From UBA8337 sp963932545 (GTDB lineage Bacteria; Pseudomonadota; Alphaproteobacteria; RS24): a stretch of DNA of 64,000 nt. The notes beneath the pieces were generated by a model, which was given only the letters and a program-made list of their open reading frames with translations, did not search any database and had not been told where the DNA came from. The position numbers were made by a program, and so were the translations under genes. This document shows positions 17,381 through 26,196 of the stretch, in pieces. Numbering within the stretch: the first letter of the stretch is position 1; each line of letters opens with the position of its first letter. Location of the stretch: contig CAWVRH010000003.1 of assembly GCA_963932545.1 (NCBI GenBank), positions 68,356 to 132,355 of the forward strand, read 5' to 3'.

Positions 17381-17821
17381 ATGGACGATATGACTGCAAA
17401 GGGTACGATTGCAAAAACAGACGGGCAGATGACCCGTGCCGCTCACCTGAGAGCTGCGGGCTTGCGCACCACGCGCCCGCGCTTGGCTTTGGCGCATTTG
17501 CTATTTGAGAAGGGCGATCGTCATGTCACTGCAGACCAGCTATATAGCGAGGCGCAGGCCGCTGGTTTGAGCATCAGCCAAGCCACGATTTACAATACGT
17601 TGAACCAATTCCAAGAAGCGGGCCTCTTGCGCGAAGTCCACGTCGACCCGTCGCGTAGTTATTTTGATACCAATACCTCCGAGCATCACCACTTCTATGT
17701 CGAAGCGGAAGGTCGCCTGATGGATATTGAGAAACACGCTATTTCGATTGATCGTTTGCCAGAGAGCCCGGAAGGCTTTTGTGTGGCGGGTGTTGATATT
17801 GTTATTCGCCTTACCAAGTAA
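17381..17821 (+). CDS. irr: Iron response regulator Irr (Fur family)
   Basis: Fur-superfamily repressor/activator that reads heme availability and controls iron and heme genes in Alphaproteobacteria, 146 aa. The N-terminal winged helix is visible (TRPRLALAHLLFEKGDRHVTADQLYSEAQ and SQATIYNTLNQFQEAGLL). The dimer/metal region carries the HHH cluster (H102-H104 in NTSEHHHFYVE), a hallmark of Irr. No obvious heme regulatory Cys-Pro motif is seen at the N-terminus, as in many non-Bradyrhizobium Irr proteins. A second possible start is the ATG at 17390. It is divergent from fabA. Confidence 0.9.
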   Translation: MDDMTAKGTIAKTDGQMTRAAHLRAAGLRTTRPRLALAHLLFEKGDRHVTADQLYSEAQAAGLSISQATIYNTLNQFQEAGLLREVHVDPSRSYFDTNTSEHHHFYVEAEGRLMDIEKHAISIDRLPESPEGFCVAGVDIVIRLTK

Positions 17822-17849
17822 TCTGTCATACGAAGACGAGTTTGGACAT

Positions 17850-18389
17850 CTAATCGTTAAACTCGAACCGGTAGACGCCCCAAAGCATGTCGCGTTGCAC
17901 CCAACCTTCGTGGCCGCCAAGATCGATTTCGCACCAATCGCCTTCACATTCTTCTAGTCGGCCAATGGCACCAGATTGGCCTAGCGCGACGACGCCCGAG
18001 CCCATGTCGGGGCGTTGGCGTAAAATCAGGGCATTGGCTGCTTGGCGCAACATCACGCTACGATTGCCGCGCAACAGGCGGGCATGCATCCAGCCTTCGC
18101 TGCCTTCATGGTCGCGCACTTGGCGCCATTGGCCGTATTCTGCAATGATTTCTAGCGGTAGCCCGCGGCGTTGATATTGGAATAAAAGCGGATAGTCTTC
18201 GCCAGGCCCGCGCCGCATGTTGGCTTCAGATTTATTGACCGAAACAAAGCGCGGCAAAGGCAAACCGCTGTCGCCTAAGGGCCTGGTATCGCGGCTGTCT
18301 TGTGCCGAAATAGAAAAGGGCACCAAGCTCACAACGCTGATTAACAAAACAAAGCCAAGACTAAGGCGAACGATCCACAAACGATTCAT
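17850..18389 (-). CDS. Exported SH3-domain protein
   Basis: About 179 aa, start chosen at the ATG preceded by AAGAGA; an alternative start lies 27 bp upstream. A signal peptide (IVRLSLGFVLLISVVSLVPFS, cleavage near SISAQ) leads to two bacterial SH3-like repeats: SEANMRRGPGEDYPLLFQY...GQWRQVRDHEGSEGWMH, then ALILRQRPDMGSGVVALG...CEGDWCEIDLGGHEGWV. This DUF1058/SH3-like layout is common in Alphaproteobacteria and is presumed periplasmic, perhaps binding peptidoglycan. No catalytic domain is visible. It is the last gene of the minus-strand cluster and converges with irr. Confidence 0.82.
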   Translation of the reverse strand: MNRLWIVRLSLGFVLLISVVSLVPFSISAQDSRDTRPLGDSGLPLPRFVSVNKSEANMRRGPGEDYPLLFQYQRRGLPLEIIAEYGQWRQVRDHEGSEGWMHARLLRGNRSVMLRQAANALILRQRPDMGSGVVALGQSGAIGRLEECEGDWCEIDLGGHEGWVQRDMLWGVYRFEFND

Positions 18390-18429
18390 ATCTCTTGATA
18401 CAAATAACCGTCTCAATCAGCAAGCCAGA

Positions 18430-19209
18430 TTATCGCTTCTGCGCGCGGCTCGTCCCATTGTTGGGGTTTTGTGGATCCCACGCCAGCTTCACCGTGCGGA
18501 TTTTTGCGGATAAAGCATCATAGATCATCAGCCGCCCCGCCAGACTTTCGCCAGCGCCGGTAATTTCCTTGATGACTTCCACCGCTTGCAAACTGCCAAT
18601 AATACCCGTCAAGGCGCCCAGAACTCCCGTGGTCGCGCAGTCTTCTTCTATATCGGGCACTTCCGGCACCAGAGAGCGATAACACGCCAAAGGCTTGCCT
18701 TCTTCGTCTTGCAGCCATGCCTTGAACGTGGCCACTTGCCCGTCAAACCGACCGACAGCTCCGGACACCAATATGGTTTGTGTGGCGAAACACGCGTCAT
18801 TCACCACGAACCGCGTCGCAAAATTATCACACGCATCGACCACCACATCATAGTCCGCAAACAGGCTGGCGGCATTGTCTTGTGACACTCTATTCAGCAT
18901 CGGTTTCACATCGACGTGGGGGTTGATGGCCCGCAAAGCTTTGGCGGCGGCCTCGACTTTGGGCTGCCCGATGTCTTTATCGGTGAATAACACCTGCCGC
19001 TGCAAATTAGATAGCGCCACCACATCGTCATCGACCAACGCCAAAGTGCCGACGCCAGCGGCCGCCAGATATTGCGCGACCGGATGGCCCAAGCCGCCCA
19101 TCCCGACGATAAGCACACGCGCAGCCTTTAGTTTTTGCTGTCCCGCGCCGCCTATTTCATGCAGCAGGATATGACGCTGATAGCGCTCAACCTCGCTATC
19201 GCTCAGCAT
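18430..19209 (-). CDS. MoeB/ThiF/HesA-family adenylyltransferase
   Basis: E1-like enzyme that adenylates the C-terminal Gly-Gly of a sulfur-carrier protein (MoaD- or ThiS-type), 259 aa. It opens with the family start (SEVERYQRHILLHEIGGAGQQKL). The Rossmann motif is GMGGLGHPVAQYLAAAGVG and the nucleotide/Mg region reads LVDDDVVALSNLQRQVLF. DACDNFATRFVVNDAC and GVLGALTGIIGSLQAVEVIK follow. The usual pair of CxxC zinc motifs seen in E. coli MoeB is not evident. It lies 5 bp downstream of cysK, so a link to sulfur mobilisation is plausible. MoeB versus ThiF cannot be resolved here. Confidence 0.88.
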   Translation of the reverse strand: MLSDSEVERYQRHILLHEIGGAGQQKLKAARVLIVGMGGLGHPVAQYLAAAGVGTLALVDDDVVALSNLQRQVLFTDKDIGQPKVEAAAKALRAINPHVDVKPMLNRVSQDNAASLFADYDVVVDACDNFATRFVVNDACFATQTILVSGAVGRFDGQVATFKAWLQDEEGKPLACYRSLVPEVPDIEEDCATTGVLGALTGIIGSLQAVEVIKEITGAGESLAGRLMIYDALSAKIRTVKLAWDPQNPNNGTSRAQKR

Positions 19210-19214
19210 TATGT

Positions 19215-20186
19215 CTACAGGCCCTCGAACAGGGCGGTGGAGAGATAGCGCTCGGCAAAACTTGGCAAAATCACGACGATGTTTTTTCCAGCCATATCGG
19301 CTCGACTGCCTACTTCTAGGGCCGCCGCAATGGCCGCGCCAGAGCTAATGCCGCCCGGCACGCCCTCAAGGCGAGCCAATTGGCGCGCCGTTTCAAAGGC
19401 GGTTTCATTGCCAATGGTCACAATCTCATCGGCCCATTCTTGTTCCATGTTGCCGGGCACAAAGCCGGCACCAATGCCTTGAATTTTATGGGGCCCGCCG
19501 TTGCCGCCGGAAAGCACGGGGCTGTCTTCGGGTTCGACCGCAATCATTTTGAGCCCCGCCTTGCGCGGCTTTAATACCGAGCCAATGCCGGTAAAGGTGC
19601 CGCCCGTGCCAACGCCTGAGATGACCACATCGACGCTACCTTGAGTGTCATTCCAAATTTCTTCGGCTGTGGTGGCGCGGTGAATGGCGGGGTTGGCGGG
19701 ATTGTTGAACTGTTGCGGCATCACCCAGCCATCGTTTTCGGCGAGCAATTCCTCGGCGCGGCCAATCGCGCCCTTCATGCCTTTTTCGGCCGGCGTTAAA
19801 TCCAGCTCGGCACCCAGCAGTAATAGCATTTTGCGGCGCTCTATCGACATGCTTTCGGGCATGCATAAAACCAACCGATAGCCCTTCGCCGCACAAGCAA
19901 AGGCCAGCGCGATGCCCGTATTGCCAGAGGTCGGCTCGACAATAACGCTGTCGGGGTTAAGCTCGCCATTCGCTTCCAGCGCCTCAATCATGGCCACGCC
20001 GATGCGGTCTTTGACGCTGGCGACTGGGTTAAAAAATTCTAGCTTGGCCAGAATATTGGCATGGCAGCCGTGTTCGGCGGCGATGCGGCGGAGCTGTACA
20101 ATCGGGGTATTGCCGACGGTTTCGGTGATTGATGAATAGACTTTTCCGCGCCCTATTTGGGCTTCTGGTTTGGTAGGCTCGCTCAT
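19215..20186 (-). CDS. cysK: Cysteine synthase A (O-acetylserine sulfhydrylase)
   Basis: PLP enzyme making cysteine from O-acetylserine and sulfide, 323 aa. The PLP lysine is K59 in NPVASVKDRIG. The substrate loop PTSGNTGIALA and the phosphate loop GVGTGGTFTGIG are both visible. The start ATG is preceded by GGGAGAGAGAC. It sits 12 bp downstream of an Rrf2 regulator, which probably controls it, and 5 bp before the MoeB/ThiF-type gene. Confidence 0.95.
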   Translation of the reverse strand: MSEPTKPEAQIGRGKVYSSITETVGNTPIVQLRRIAAEHGCHANILAKLEFFNPVASVKDRIGVAMIEALEANGELNPDSVIVEPTSGNTGIALAFACAAKGYRLVLCMPESMSIERRKMLLLLGAELDLTPAEKGMKGAIGRAEELLAENDGWVMPQQFNNPANPAIHRATTAEEIWNDTQGSVDVVISGVGTGGTFTGIGSVLKPRKAGLKMIAVEPEDSPVLSGGNGGPHKIQGIGAGFVPGNMEQEWADEIVTIGNETAFETARQLARLEGVPGGISSGAAIAAALEVGSRADMAGKNIVVILPSFAERYLSTALFEGL

Positions 20187-20198
20187 GTCTCTCTCCCG

Positions 20199-20633
20199 TT
20201 AAATGGTGAAATTTCCAATGTCTTGTTGTTGGTTTTCTGAATTATGGCATAGGTCCGCAATGCTGGTGTCGCCCACGGCTTGCCCGAGCGCGGTTTGCAG
20301 TTGGGCGTGAAACGGCTCGACAATCTCGCGGCATAAATCTGAGCGCGAGCTGACCCCATCGGTTTCTTTGTCCAAAGTCTCGATGACTTCAAAAATTTCG
20401 CGCACGCTGATGCGTCGACGCTCGCGCGCCAAACGATAGCCACCTCGCGGGCCTCGCACGCCGCGCAAAATATTGGCCTTCACCAGAGCTTGCATAATTT
20501 GTTCGAGATAGCGTTGCGGCACGCCTTGGCGCTCGGTTATCTCGCGCGCCTGCACGGGGTTGGGGCGCGCATGAAGGGCTACGTCCAACACGGCCTCGAG
20601 AGCCATCAAAGATTTGCGCGATAATTGAATCAT
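20199..20633 (-). CDS. Rrf2-family transcriptional regulator
   Basis: Winged-helix repressor of 144 aa. Recognition features are LSRKSLMALEAVLDVAL, QAREITERQGVPQRYLEQIMQALVKANILRGVRGPRGGYRLAR and a dimerisation helix. It has only two cysteines (C101 and C129) instead of the three closely spaced ones that bind Fe-S in IscR, so it is not a classical IscR. The position directly ahead of cysK suggests a CymR-like control of cysteine synthesis. It overlaps dut by 4 bp (ATGA). Confidence 0.88.
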   Translation of the reverse strand: MIQLSRKSLMALEAVLDVALHARPNPVQAREITERQGVPQRYLEQIMQALVKANILRGVRGPRGGYRLARERRRISVREIFEVIETLDKETDGVSSRSDLCREIVEPFHAQLQTALGQAVGDTSIADLCHNSENQQQDIGNFTI

Positions 20634-21124
20634 GCAGACCCCGTTTTATCCCCAGCCGGGGCGGGGGTGGCGTCGGTGCCGGTTGAGCCAAAGCCGCCGC
20701 TGCCGCGTGCCGTGTCGTCTAATGTGTCGACCTCTACCAAGGTAGCTTGCACGACGGGGGCGATAATCATTTGTGCGATGCGCATATTGCGCTCGATTAT
20801 AAAATCTTCTTGGCCCAAGTTAATTAGGATAATTTTCACTTCGCCGCGATAATCGCTATCAATGGTGCCGGGTGTATTTAGCACCGTAAGGCCATGTTTG
20901 GCCGCCAGTCCAGAGCGCGGGCGCACTTGCGCTTCAAAACCTTTCGGCATGGCCATAGACAATCCGGTTGGCACCATCGCTTGTTGGCCGGGTTGTAAAA
21001 CCAGCCTCTCGCTCGGCGCCAAAGCCGCGCGTAAATCCATACCCGCCGCTTCGGCGGTTTCATAGGCTGGCAGCTCGAGGCCTTTGGCGTGGTCGAGAAC
21101 TTTAATGTCAATGCGCGGGCTCAT
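20630..21124 (-). CDS. dut: dUTP pyrophosphatase
   Basis: Trimeric dUTPase that removes dUTP and supplies dUMP, 164 aa. The five family motifs are present: AGMDLRA, RPRSGLAAKHGL, NTPGTIDSDYRGE, ERNMRIAQMI and the C-terminal glycine-rich arm RGSGGFGSTG. It is placed between coaBC and an Rrf2 regulator; coaBC-dut adjacency is widespread in Alphaproteobacteria. The start is behind GGAAG. Confidence 0.96.
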   Translation of the reverse strand: MSPRIDIKVLDHAKGLELPAYETAEAAGMDLRAALAPSERLVLQPGQQAMVPTGLSMAMPKGFEAQVRPRSGLAAKHGLTVLNTPGTIDSDYRGEVKIILINLGQEDFIIERNMRIAQMIIAPVVQATLVEVDTLDDTARGSGGFGSTGTDATPAPAGDKTGSA

Positions 21125-21166
21125 CGGGCTTCCTTTATGCTGTTTTGGCTTTATGCTATTTTGGCT

Positions 21167-22384
21167 CTAAGATTTTCCAGCAGCGCTAAAATGCGCCGCA
21201 ATATGGTTGGCTAATGTTTTGGCTGTCTCGGCTTTGCTCATTTGACCAAAGTCTTCGACTTTACTTTGGCTGACCAGCGTGGCGGCATTTTCGTCGCCGC
21301 CCATCACGCCCCCTTCAATGCCGCTATCGAGGGCCACATTATTGGCGATAATCCAATCGCAGTTTTTGCGGGCTAATTTATCGCGCGCAAAAGCCTCTAC
21401 ATTATGGGTCTCGGCGGCAAAGCCAATGAGCAGGCCCGGCTTTTGATCGCAAGCGCCGAGGCTGGCCAGAATATCACGGGTCTCGCGCAAGGCTAATTCG
21501 GGCAGGCCTGTTTCGGTTTTCTTGAGTTTTTGCTCGGCACAAACATCGGGGCGCCAGTCGGCCACCGCGGCTGTCATCACGCCAATATCTACTGGCAAGA
21601 GCGCGTGGCAGGCCTCATACATTTGCTCGGCTGTTTCCAAACGATGCATATGCACGCCTTGGACATCGCCCAAAGCGGTGGGGCCGGAAACCAAATGCAC
21701 CTCAGCGCCCATGGCGGCCAAAGCTTCGGCAATCGCATAGCCTTGTTTGCCAGACGAGCGATTGGTGATGTAGCGCACTGGGTCTATTGGCTCATGGGTG
21801 GGGCCGGCGGTTACCAAAATTTTCTTGCCGTTAAGCGGGCGGCTGGGGGTGCCCTGCAATAAGTCGGCGGCGCGCGCAGCAATCTCGCTCGGCTCGCTCA
21901 TCCGTCCAAGGCCGAACTCGCCACAGGCCATGTCGCCTTCTTCGGGGCCGACAAAACGCAGGCCGTCTTCCGTCAATTGCGCCAAATTGCGCTGCGTGGC
22001 GGCATGTTCCCACATCCGCACATTCATGGCTGGCGCCAGCATCACGGGCTTATCTGTAGCCAGTAAAGTAGTCGAGGCCAAATCATTGGCAATGCCTTGC
22101 GCCGCTTTGGCCATCAGGTCTGCGGTGGCGGGCGCGACCAAAATAAGGTCGGCATCGCGCGATAATTGGATGTGGCCCATCTCGGCCTCATCGGTTAAGT
22201 CGAATAGGTTTTCATAGACTTTGTCGCCAGATACAGAGGCGAGGGATAAAGGCGAGACAAATTGCTCGGCCGCCTTGGTAAGCAGGCAGCGCACGGCCAG
22301 ACCCTGGGCGCGCAATTGGCGCACCAAATCTGGGGCTTTATAGGCAGCAATTCCGCCGCCAATAATTAAGAGAACGCGCTTCAT
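21167..22384 (-). CDS. coaBC: Bifunctional phosphopantothenoylcysteine decarboxylase/synthetase
   Basis: Coenzyme A biosynthesis: the CoaB half joins 4'-phosphopantothenate and cysteine, and the CoaC half decarboxylates the product to 4'-phosphopantetheine. About 405 aa. The N-terminal flavoprotein CoaC domain (LLIIGGGIAAYKAPDLVRQL, with PAMNVRMWEHAATQRN) is followed by the CoaB domain (KKILVTAGPTHEPIDPVRYI, then NRSSGKQGYAIAEALAAMGA). The ATG at 22384, five bases after AGGAAGG, is preferred over an in-frame start 21 bp upstream. The flavin-site segment CGEFGLGRM is also present. Confidence 0.95.
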   Translation of the reverse strand: MKRVLLIIGGGIAAYKAPDLVRQLRAQGLAVRCLLTKAAEQFVSPLSLASVSGDKVYENLFDLTDEAEMGHIQLSRDADLILVAPATADLMAKAAQGIANDLASTTLLATDKPVMLAPAMNVRMWEHAATQRNLAQLTEDGLRFVGPEEGDMACGEFGLGRMSEPSEIAARAADLLQGTPSRPLNGKKILVTAGPTHEPIDPVRYITNRSSGKQGYAIAEALAAMGAEVHLVSGPTALGDVQGVHMHRLETAEQMYEACHALLPVDIGVMTAAVADWRPDVCAEQKLKKTETGLPELALRETRDILASLGACDQKPGLLIGFAAETHNVEAFARDKLARKNCDWIIANNVALDSGIEGGVMGGDENAATLVSQSKVEDFGQMSKAETAKTLANHIAAHFSAAGKS

Positions 22385-22490
22385 ACAAGCCTTCCTGTTC
22401 GACAATTGCCGCCACTCTAGCGTCTAAAGCCGTAATCTCCAAAAAAAATATGTAAATAAAAACAAACCCCAAATGAGCTTTGTTAGATGA

Positions 22491-24023
22491 CTATAAGATA
22501 CCCGTGAGCGCCATCGCGAGGGCGCCGATAGAGGCGGCCAAGGCGGCGATTCCAAGCCCGCGAGCCAGCTTGTCGGTTTGTTTGCTTGGGCTCGAGCGTT
22601 GGTTGGCCATGGTTTCTAGGGCGGCGGCACCGCGTTCGGCTTGTGCCAAAGTCTCTGGCAGGCGGCGCAGGGCGCGCAAACTCGAGCCTGCATTGTCGCG
22701 CAGGTCGCGCAATATGGCTTCGGGGCCAATTTGACGACGCAGCCAATCGGCCACGAGGGTTTCGCTGGCGTCCCAAATATTGATTTTAGGGTCAAAGCTG
22801 CGCGCCACGCCTTCTACGGTCACCATAGTTTTTTGCAGCAGCAAAAGCTGCGGCTGGGTGGTCATATTGAATTGTTCGGTAATCGCGAAAAGTTGGCTCA
22901 GCACGCGGCCCATCGAAATATCATCGGCGTCACGGTCGCGTATCGGCTCGCCGACGGAGCGCAAGGCTTGGGCAAATTCATAGACATCATGGTGGTCGGG
23001 CACATAGCCAGCCTCGATATGCACTTGCGCTAATTTGACGTAATCGCGGGTGATGAAACCGTGCAATATCTCGGCCAAAAAGCGTCGACTGTCTTTGTCT
23101 AGGCGACCGCAAATGCCCAAATCAATGGCGACAATCGTGCCATCTTTTTGCACCAAGAGATTGCCTTGATGCATGTCGGCATGAAAAAATCCATCGCGCA
23201 GAACCAGTGTTAGGAAGGCTTGCAATAGGCGGGTCGCCAAGTCGGATAAATCATGGCCATCTTTTTTAAGACCCTCGATATCTGACGCCGACACGCCGTC
23301 TATCCAGCTCATGGTCAGAACGCGCCGCCCACTGGCTTCCCAAATGATATCGGGAACGCAGAAGCCTTTATCCTTCTCGGTATTCTCGCCCATTTCAGAT
23401 AGCGCGGCGGCTTCCATCCGAAAATCTGTTTCGCCATTGATAGAGCGCGCCAAAGTGGTGATGGCATCGACGGGGCGCAAGCGATGGGTGATAGGGAAAA
23501 ACCGCTCCGCCCAAACCGCCACCCGTCCCAATAATGCCAATTCTGCACGCAGGCGGTCTTCGACGCCGGGGCGCAAAAACTTCACGGCTAATTTTTGCCC
23601 TGTCTCGCGATGCGTCGCCATATGCACTTGGGCTATTGAGGCGGCGGCGATGGGGGCCCCCATGTCTTTAAGTATGGCGTCGGAATTGTCCAGCTCGGTG
23701 GCCAGAAGGCGGGCCACTTGTTTGTCGCTAAAGGGCGGCAGGCGGTCTTGCAAATGTCGTAAATCTTGCGCCATCGCAAGGCCGATAATGTCTGAGCGGG
23801 TGGCCAGAAACTGGCCGAGCTTGATATAAGTCGGGCCTAATTTGCGAATTCTATCGGACAGGGCTTGACCGCGTTGGTCTTCGCGAAAGCGCTTGGCACC
23901 AAGGGTAAAGAGACGCCGAGCCAGTCTTATGCGAAGCGGGGCCTCGGTAAAAAAATCAGGCGGCAGAAGCGCGTCTTGCGCCAGCAGCAATCGCATCATG
24001 CGGAGGAGACGCAAAAAACCCAT
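22491..24023 (-). CDS. ubiB: UbiB-family ubiquinone biosynthesis kinase-like protein
   Basis: Atypical protein-kinase-like (ABC1/ADCK) factor required for aerobic ubiquinone synthesis, 510 aa. Signature elements are the KxGQ motif (YIKLGQFLATRSDIIG), the Ala-rich loop (GAPIAAASIAQVHMA), HADMHQGNLL and AIDLGICGRLD. The C-terminus carries hydrophobic residues (ALAASIGALAMALTGIL) that fit a membrane anchor. It follows ubiE with a 2-nt gap, so the two are co-translated. It was formerly called a hydroxylase; the kinase-like or ATPase role is family knowledge. Confidence 0.94.
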   Translation of the reverse strand: MGFLRLLRMMRLLLAQDALLPPDFFTEAPLRIRLARRLFTLGAKRFREDQRGQALSDRIRKLGPTYIKLGQFLATRSDIIGLAMAQDLRHLQDRLPPFSDKQVARLLATELDNSDAILKDMGAPIAAASIAQVHMATHRETGQKLAVKFLRPGVEDRLRAELALLGRVAVWAERFFPITHRLRPVDAITTLARSINGETDFRMEAAALSEMGENTEKDKGFCVPDIIWEASGRRVLTMSWIDGVSASDIEGLKKDGHDLSDLATRLLQAFLTLVLRDGFFHADMHQGNLLVQKDGTIVAIDLGICGRLDKDSRRFLAEILHGFITRDYVKLAQVHIEAGYVPDHHDVYEFAQALRSVGEPIRDRDADDISMGRVLSQLFAITEQFNMTTQPQLLLLQKTMVTVEGVARSFDPKINIWDASETLVADWLRRQIGPEAILRDLRDNAGSSLRALRRLPETLAQAERGAAALETMANQRSSPSKQTDKLARGLGIAALAASIGALAMALTGIL

Positions 24024-24025
24024 CC

Positions 24026-24823
24026 CTAAAGCTTCCAGCCCATATGCAGAGCCGCAATGCCGCCGCTTAGCAGTTCATATTTTGGACGCATAAAGCCCGC
24101 CTCGTGCAATTCATCGGCGAAGCTTTGCGCGGGCGGAAATTGGCGAATGCTCTCGACCAAATATTGATAGGCAGACGCATCTCCCGTCACCGCCCCGCCC
24201 ATGGGGGGGATGACGTTGAAGGAATAAGCGTCATAGGCTTTTTGCAACAGAGCGCTTGGCATATGCGAGAACTCGAGACAGACAAAACGCCCGCCCGGTT
24301 TTAAAACCCGCAGCATATCGCGCAAGGCCACATCGCGCCGCGTCACATTGCGGATGCCAAAGGCGATGGTAACCATGTCGACGCTATTGTCCGGCAAGGG
24401 CAGGGCTTCTGCAGTGCCGGTGAGAAAACCTACTTGCGCGCGCTCGCCAGCTTGATTAATGCCTTCGCGCAAAGCCCGCTCGGCACCCACGCGCACCATC
24501 TCGGCGTTGGCATCAATGACTTGGGCTTTTAGGGTCGAGTTTAATTTCTGGGCGCGAGCCAAAGCGCGAAATGCAATATCGCCCGTGCCGCCCGCCACAT
24601 CGACGAGGCGCAAGTTGGCGTCGGGGCGAATGTGTAATGTCTCGAGCATCCGGCGCTTCCATACGCGATGCAGCCCCGCCGACATCAGATCATTCATCAG
24701 ATCATATTTATCGGCCACGCTATCAAAGACGCCGCGAACCAGACCCTGTTTTTCGCCCATATCAACGGTGCGAAACCCAAAATGGGTTGTGTCTGGCTGG
24801 TTAGGTTTTATCGGCTCATTCAT
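24026..24823 (-). CDS. ubiE: Ubiquinone/menaquinone C-methyltransferase
   Basis: SAM-dependent C-methyltransferase of quinone synthesis, 265 aa. Motif I DVAGGTGDIAFRALA and the UbiE signatures YDLMNDLMSAGLHRVWKR and FGIRNVTRRDVALRDMLRVLKPGGR are all present. It is first in the minus-strand run ubiE-ubiB-coaBC-dut. It is divergent from mutM with a spacer of about 93 bp that must hold both promoters. Confidence 0.95.
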   Translation of the reverse strand: MNEPIKPNQPDTTHFGFRTVDMGEKQGLVRGVFDSVADKYDLMNDLMSAGLHRVWKRRMLETLHIRPDANLRLVDVAGGTGDIAFRALARAQKLNSTLKAQVIDANAEMVRVGAERALREGINQAGERAQVGFLTGTAEALPLPDNSVDMVTIAFGIRNVTRRDVALRDMLRVLKPGGRFVCLEFSHMPSALLQKAYDAYSFNVIPPMGGAVTGDASAYQYLVESIRQFPPAQSFADELHEAGFMRPKYELLSGGIAALHMGWKL

Positions 24824-24916
24824 CGGGGCGGAAGATAGCCGAAACTGGGGGGCAAGGCAAACAGGGCAAAAGCGAAATGATTTTGCACGCGCCCGCTTTG
24901 GCTTTATGCTGTGCCC

Positions 24917-25795
24917 ATGCCTGAATTACCTGAAGTTGAAACCGTACGGCGCGGTCTATCGCCCCATATTGAAGGCCGTAAAATTGCGAGCGTGCATTTG
25001 GCACGTCCCGATTTGCGGTTTCCATTCCCCGATGGATTTGCTGAGCGATTGACCGGCGCTACGATTACTCATTTTGGTCGCCGTGCTAAATATCTGTTGG
25101 CCGAGATGGAGAAATCTGGCGAGACGTTTTATTGGCTCAGCCATTTAGGCATGACAGGGCGGTATATGTTGGATGCCCCCAATCAAGACAAGCTGGAGCC
25201 CGGCCTTTACGCGCATGAAGTGGCACAGCCCGTTGCCTTGAAACATGTGCATGTGCGCCTCGCGTTTGACGATGGAACGGTGTTGTCTTACGCCGATCCG
25301 CGCCGCTTTGGGTTCATGGATCTGGTAGAGGGTGAGCCCGATAATACGCCGTTTCTCAAGGGCCTTGGGCCCGAGCCCTTAAGCAATGGGTTTCATGTAG
25401 AGATGCTGCTGGCCGCTTGTAAAACGCGCAAGAGCCCCATCAAAAATGTGCTGCTCGACCAACGCGTGGTGTCGGGGCTGGGCAATATATATGTCTGTGA
25501 GGCTTTGTTTATGGCCGGCATTAGTCCGCGTCGATTGGCGGCCAATGTAGGCGCCAAGCGATTGGCGCGTTTGGTGCCAGCCATTCGCGACGTGCTGGCC
25601 CGCGCCATTGAAGCGGGCGGTTCGAGTTTGCGCGACTTTGCGGATAGCGATGGAAAGCTGGGGTATTTCCAGCATAATTTTCTGGTCTATGACCAAGAAG
25701 GCAAACCCTGTTCTACAAAAACATGCCATGCTAGCATCCAGCGTATTGTGCAATCGGGGCGGTCGAGTTTTTACTGCCCGACTTGTCAAAGATAG
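24917..25795 (+). CDS. mutM: Formamidopyrimidine-DNA glycosylase
   Basis: Base-excision repair enzyme removing 8-oxoguanine and FaPy lesions, 292 aa. The catalytic N-terminal proline requires the protein to begin MPELPEVETVRRGL, so the start is ATG 24917 and not the GTG six bases earlier. Other landmarks are SHLGMTGRY, the H2TH region NVLLDQRVVSGLGNIYVCEALF and the zinc finger (C-x4-C ... FYCPTCQR). The C-x4-C spacing in the first half of the finger is common in Alphaproteobacteria. Confidence 0.96.
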   Translation: MPELPEVETVRRGLSPHIEGRKIASVHLARPDLRFPFPDGFAERLTGATITHFGRRAKYLLAEMEKSGETFYWLSHLGMTGRYMLDAPNQDKLEPGLYAHEVAQPVALKHVHVRLAFDDGTVLSYADPRRFGFMDLVEGEPDNTPFLKGLGPEPLSNGFHVEMLLAACKTRKSPIKNVLLDQRVVSGLGNIYVCEALFMAGISPRRLAANVGAKRLARLVPAIRDVLARAIEAGGSSLRDFADSDGKLGYFQHNFLVYDQEGKPCSTKTCHASIQRIVQSGRSSFYCPTCQR

Positions 25796-25799
25796 AGAG

Positions 25800-26186
25800 A
25801 TGAGCGTTATGCGCCAATTGTCTTATATTTGTTTATTGGCCTGTCTGGCTTTGGTGCCTTTGGTGCCTGCACAAGCGCAATATCTCTCGGCGGCGCCGGA
25901 TATTCCGCTGGCCGAAGGCTTGCAAGAATTGCCCGAAGGCACGCTTGTGTTCGACAAGCCGCAAGGCCGCATTTTGCAAATGAGTGCCGCGCAAGCGCCG
26001 GGCGCCAGCGTGCAAACGGCACGCCAATTTTATAAAGCGAGCCTGCCCAATTTAGGTTGGACGCCACGACAATCGAAAAACAAAGATAGCAATACCTTGA
26101 CTTTTTCCCGCAAAAACGAAACTTTGCGACTTACTTTTAGCGCCGATTTGGTGATTTTTGATTTAACTCCGGAAAGCCCCTTTTGA
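25800..26186 (+). CDS. Small exported protein of unknown function
   Basis: About 128 aa, not recognised. The N-terminus is a clear signal peptide (LSYICLLACLALVPLVPAQAQ, cleavage after AQA). The mature part is small and soluble, with PLAEGLQELPEGTLVFDKPQG, ARQFYKASLPNLGWTP and LTFSRKNETLRLTFSADLVIFDLTPE. The internal segment resembles small periplasmic proteins that follow mutM in other alphaproteobacteria, but I cannot assign a function. It begins 4 bp after the mutM stop, behind GATAGAGAG, and precedes echA by 10 bp, so it is in the same transcript. Confidence 0.75.
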   Translation: MSVMRQLSYICLLACLALVPLVPAQAQYLSAAPDIPLAEGLQELPEGTLVFDKPQGRILQMSAAQAPGASVQTARQFYKASLPNLGWTPRQSKNKDSNTLTFSRKNETLRLTFSADLVIFDLTPESPF

Positions 26187-26196
26187 GGACTGACTT

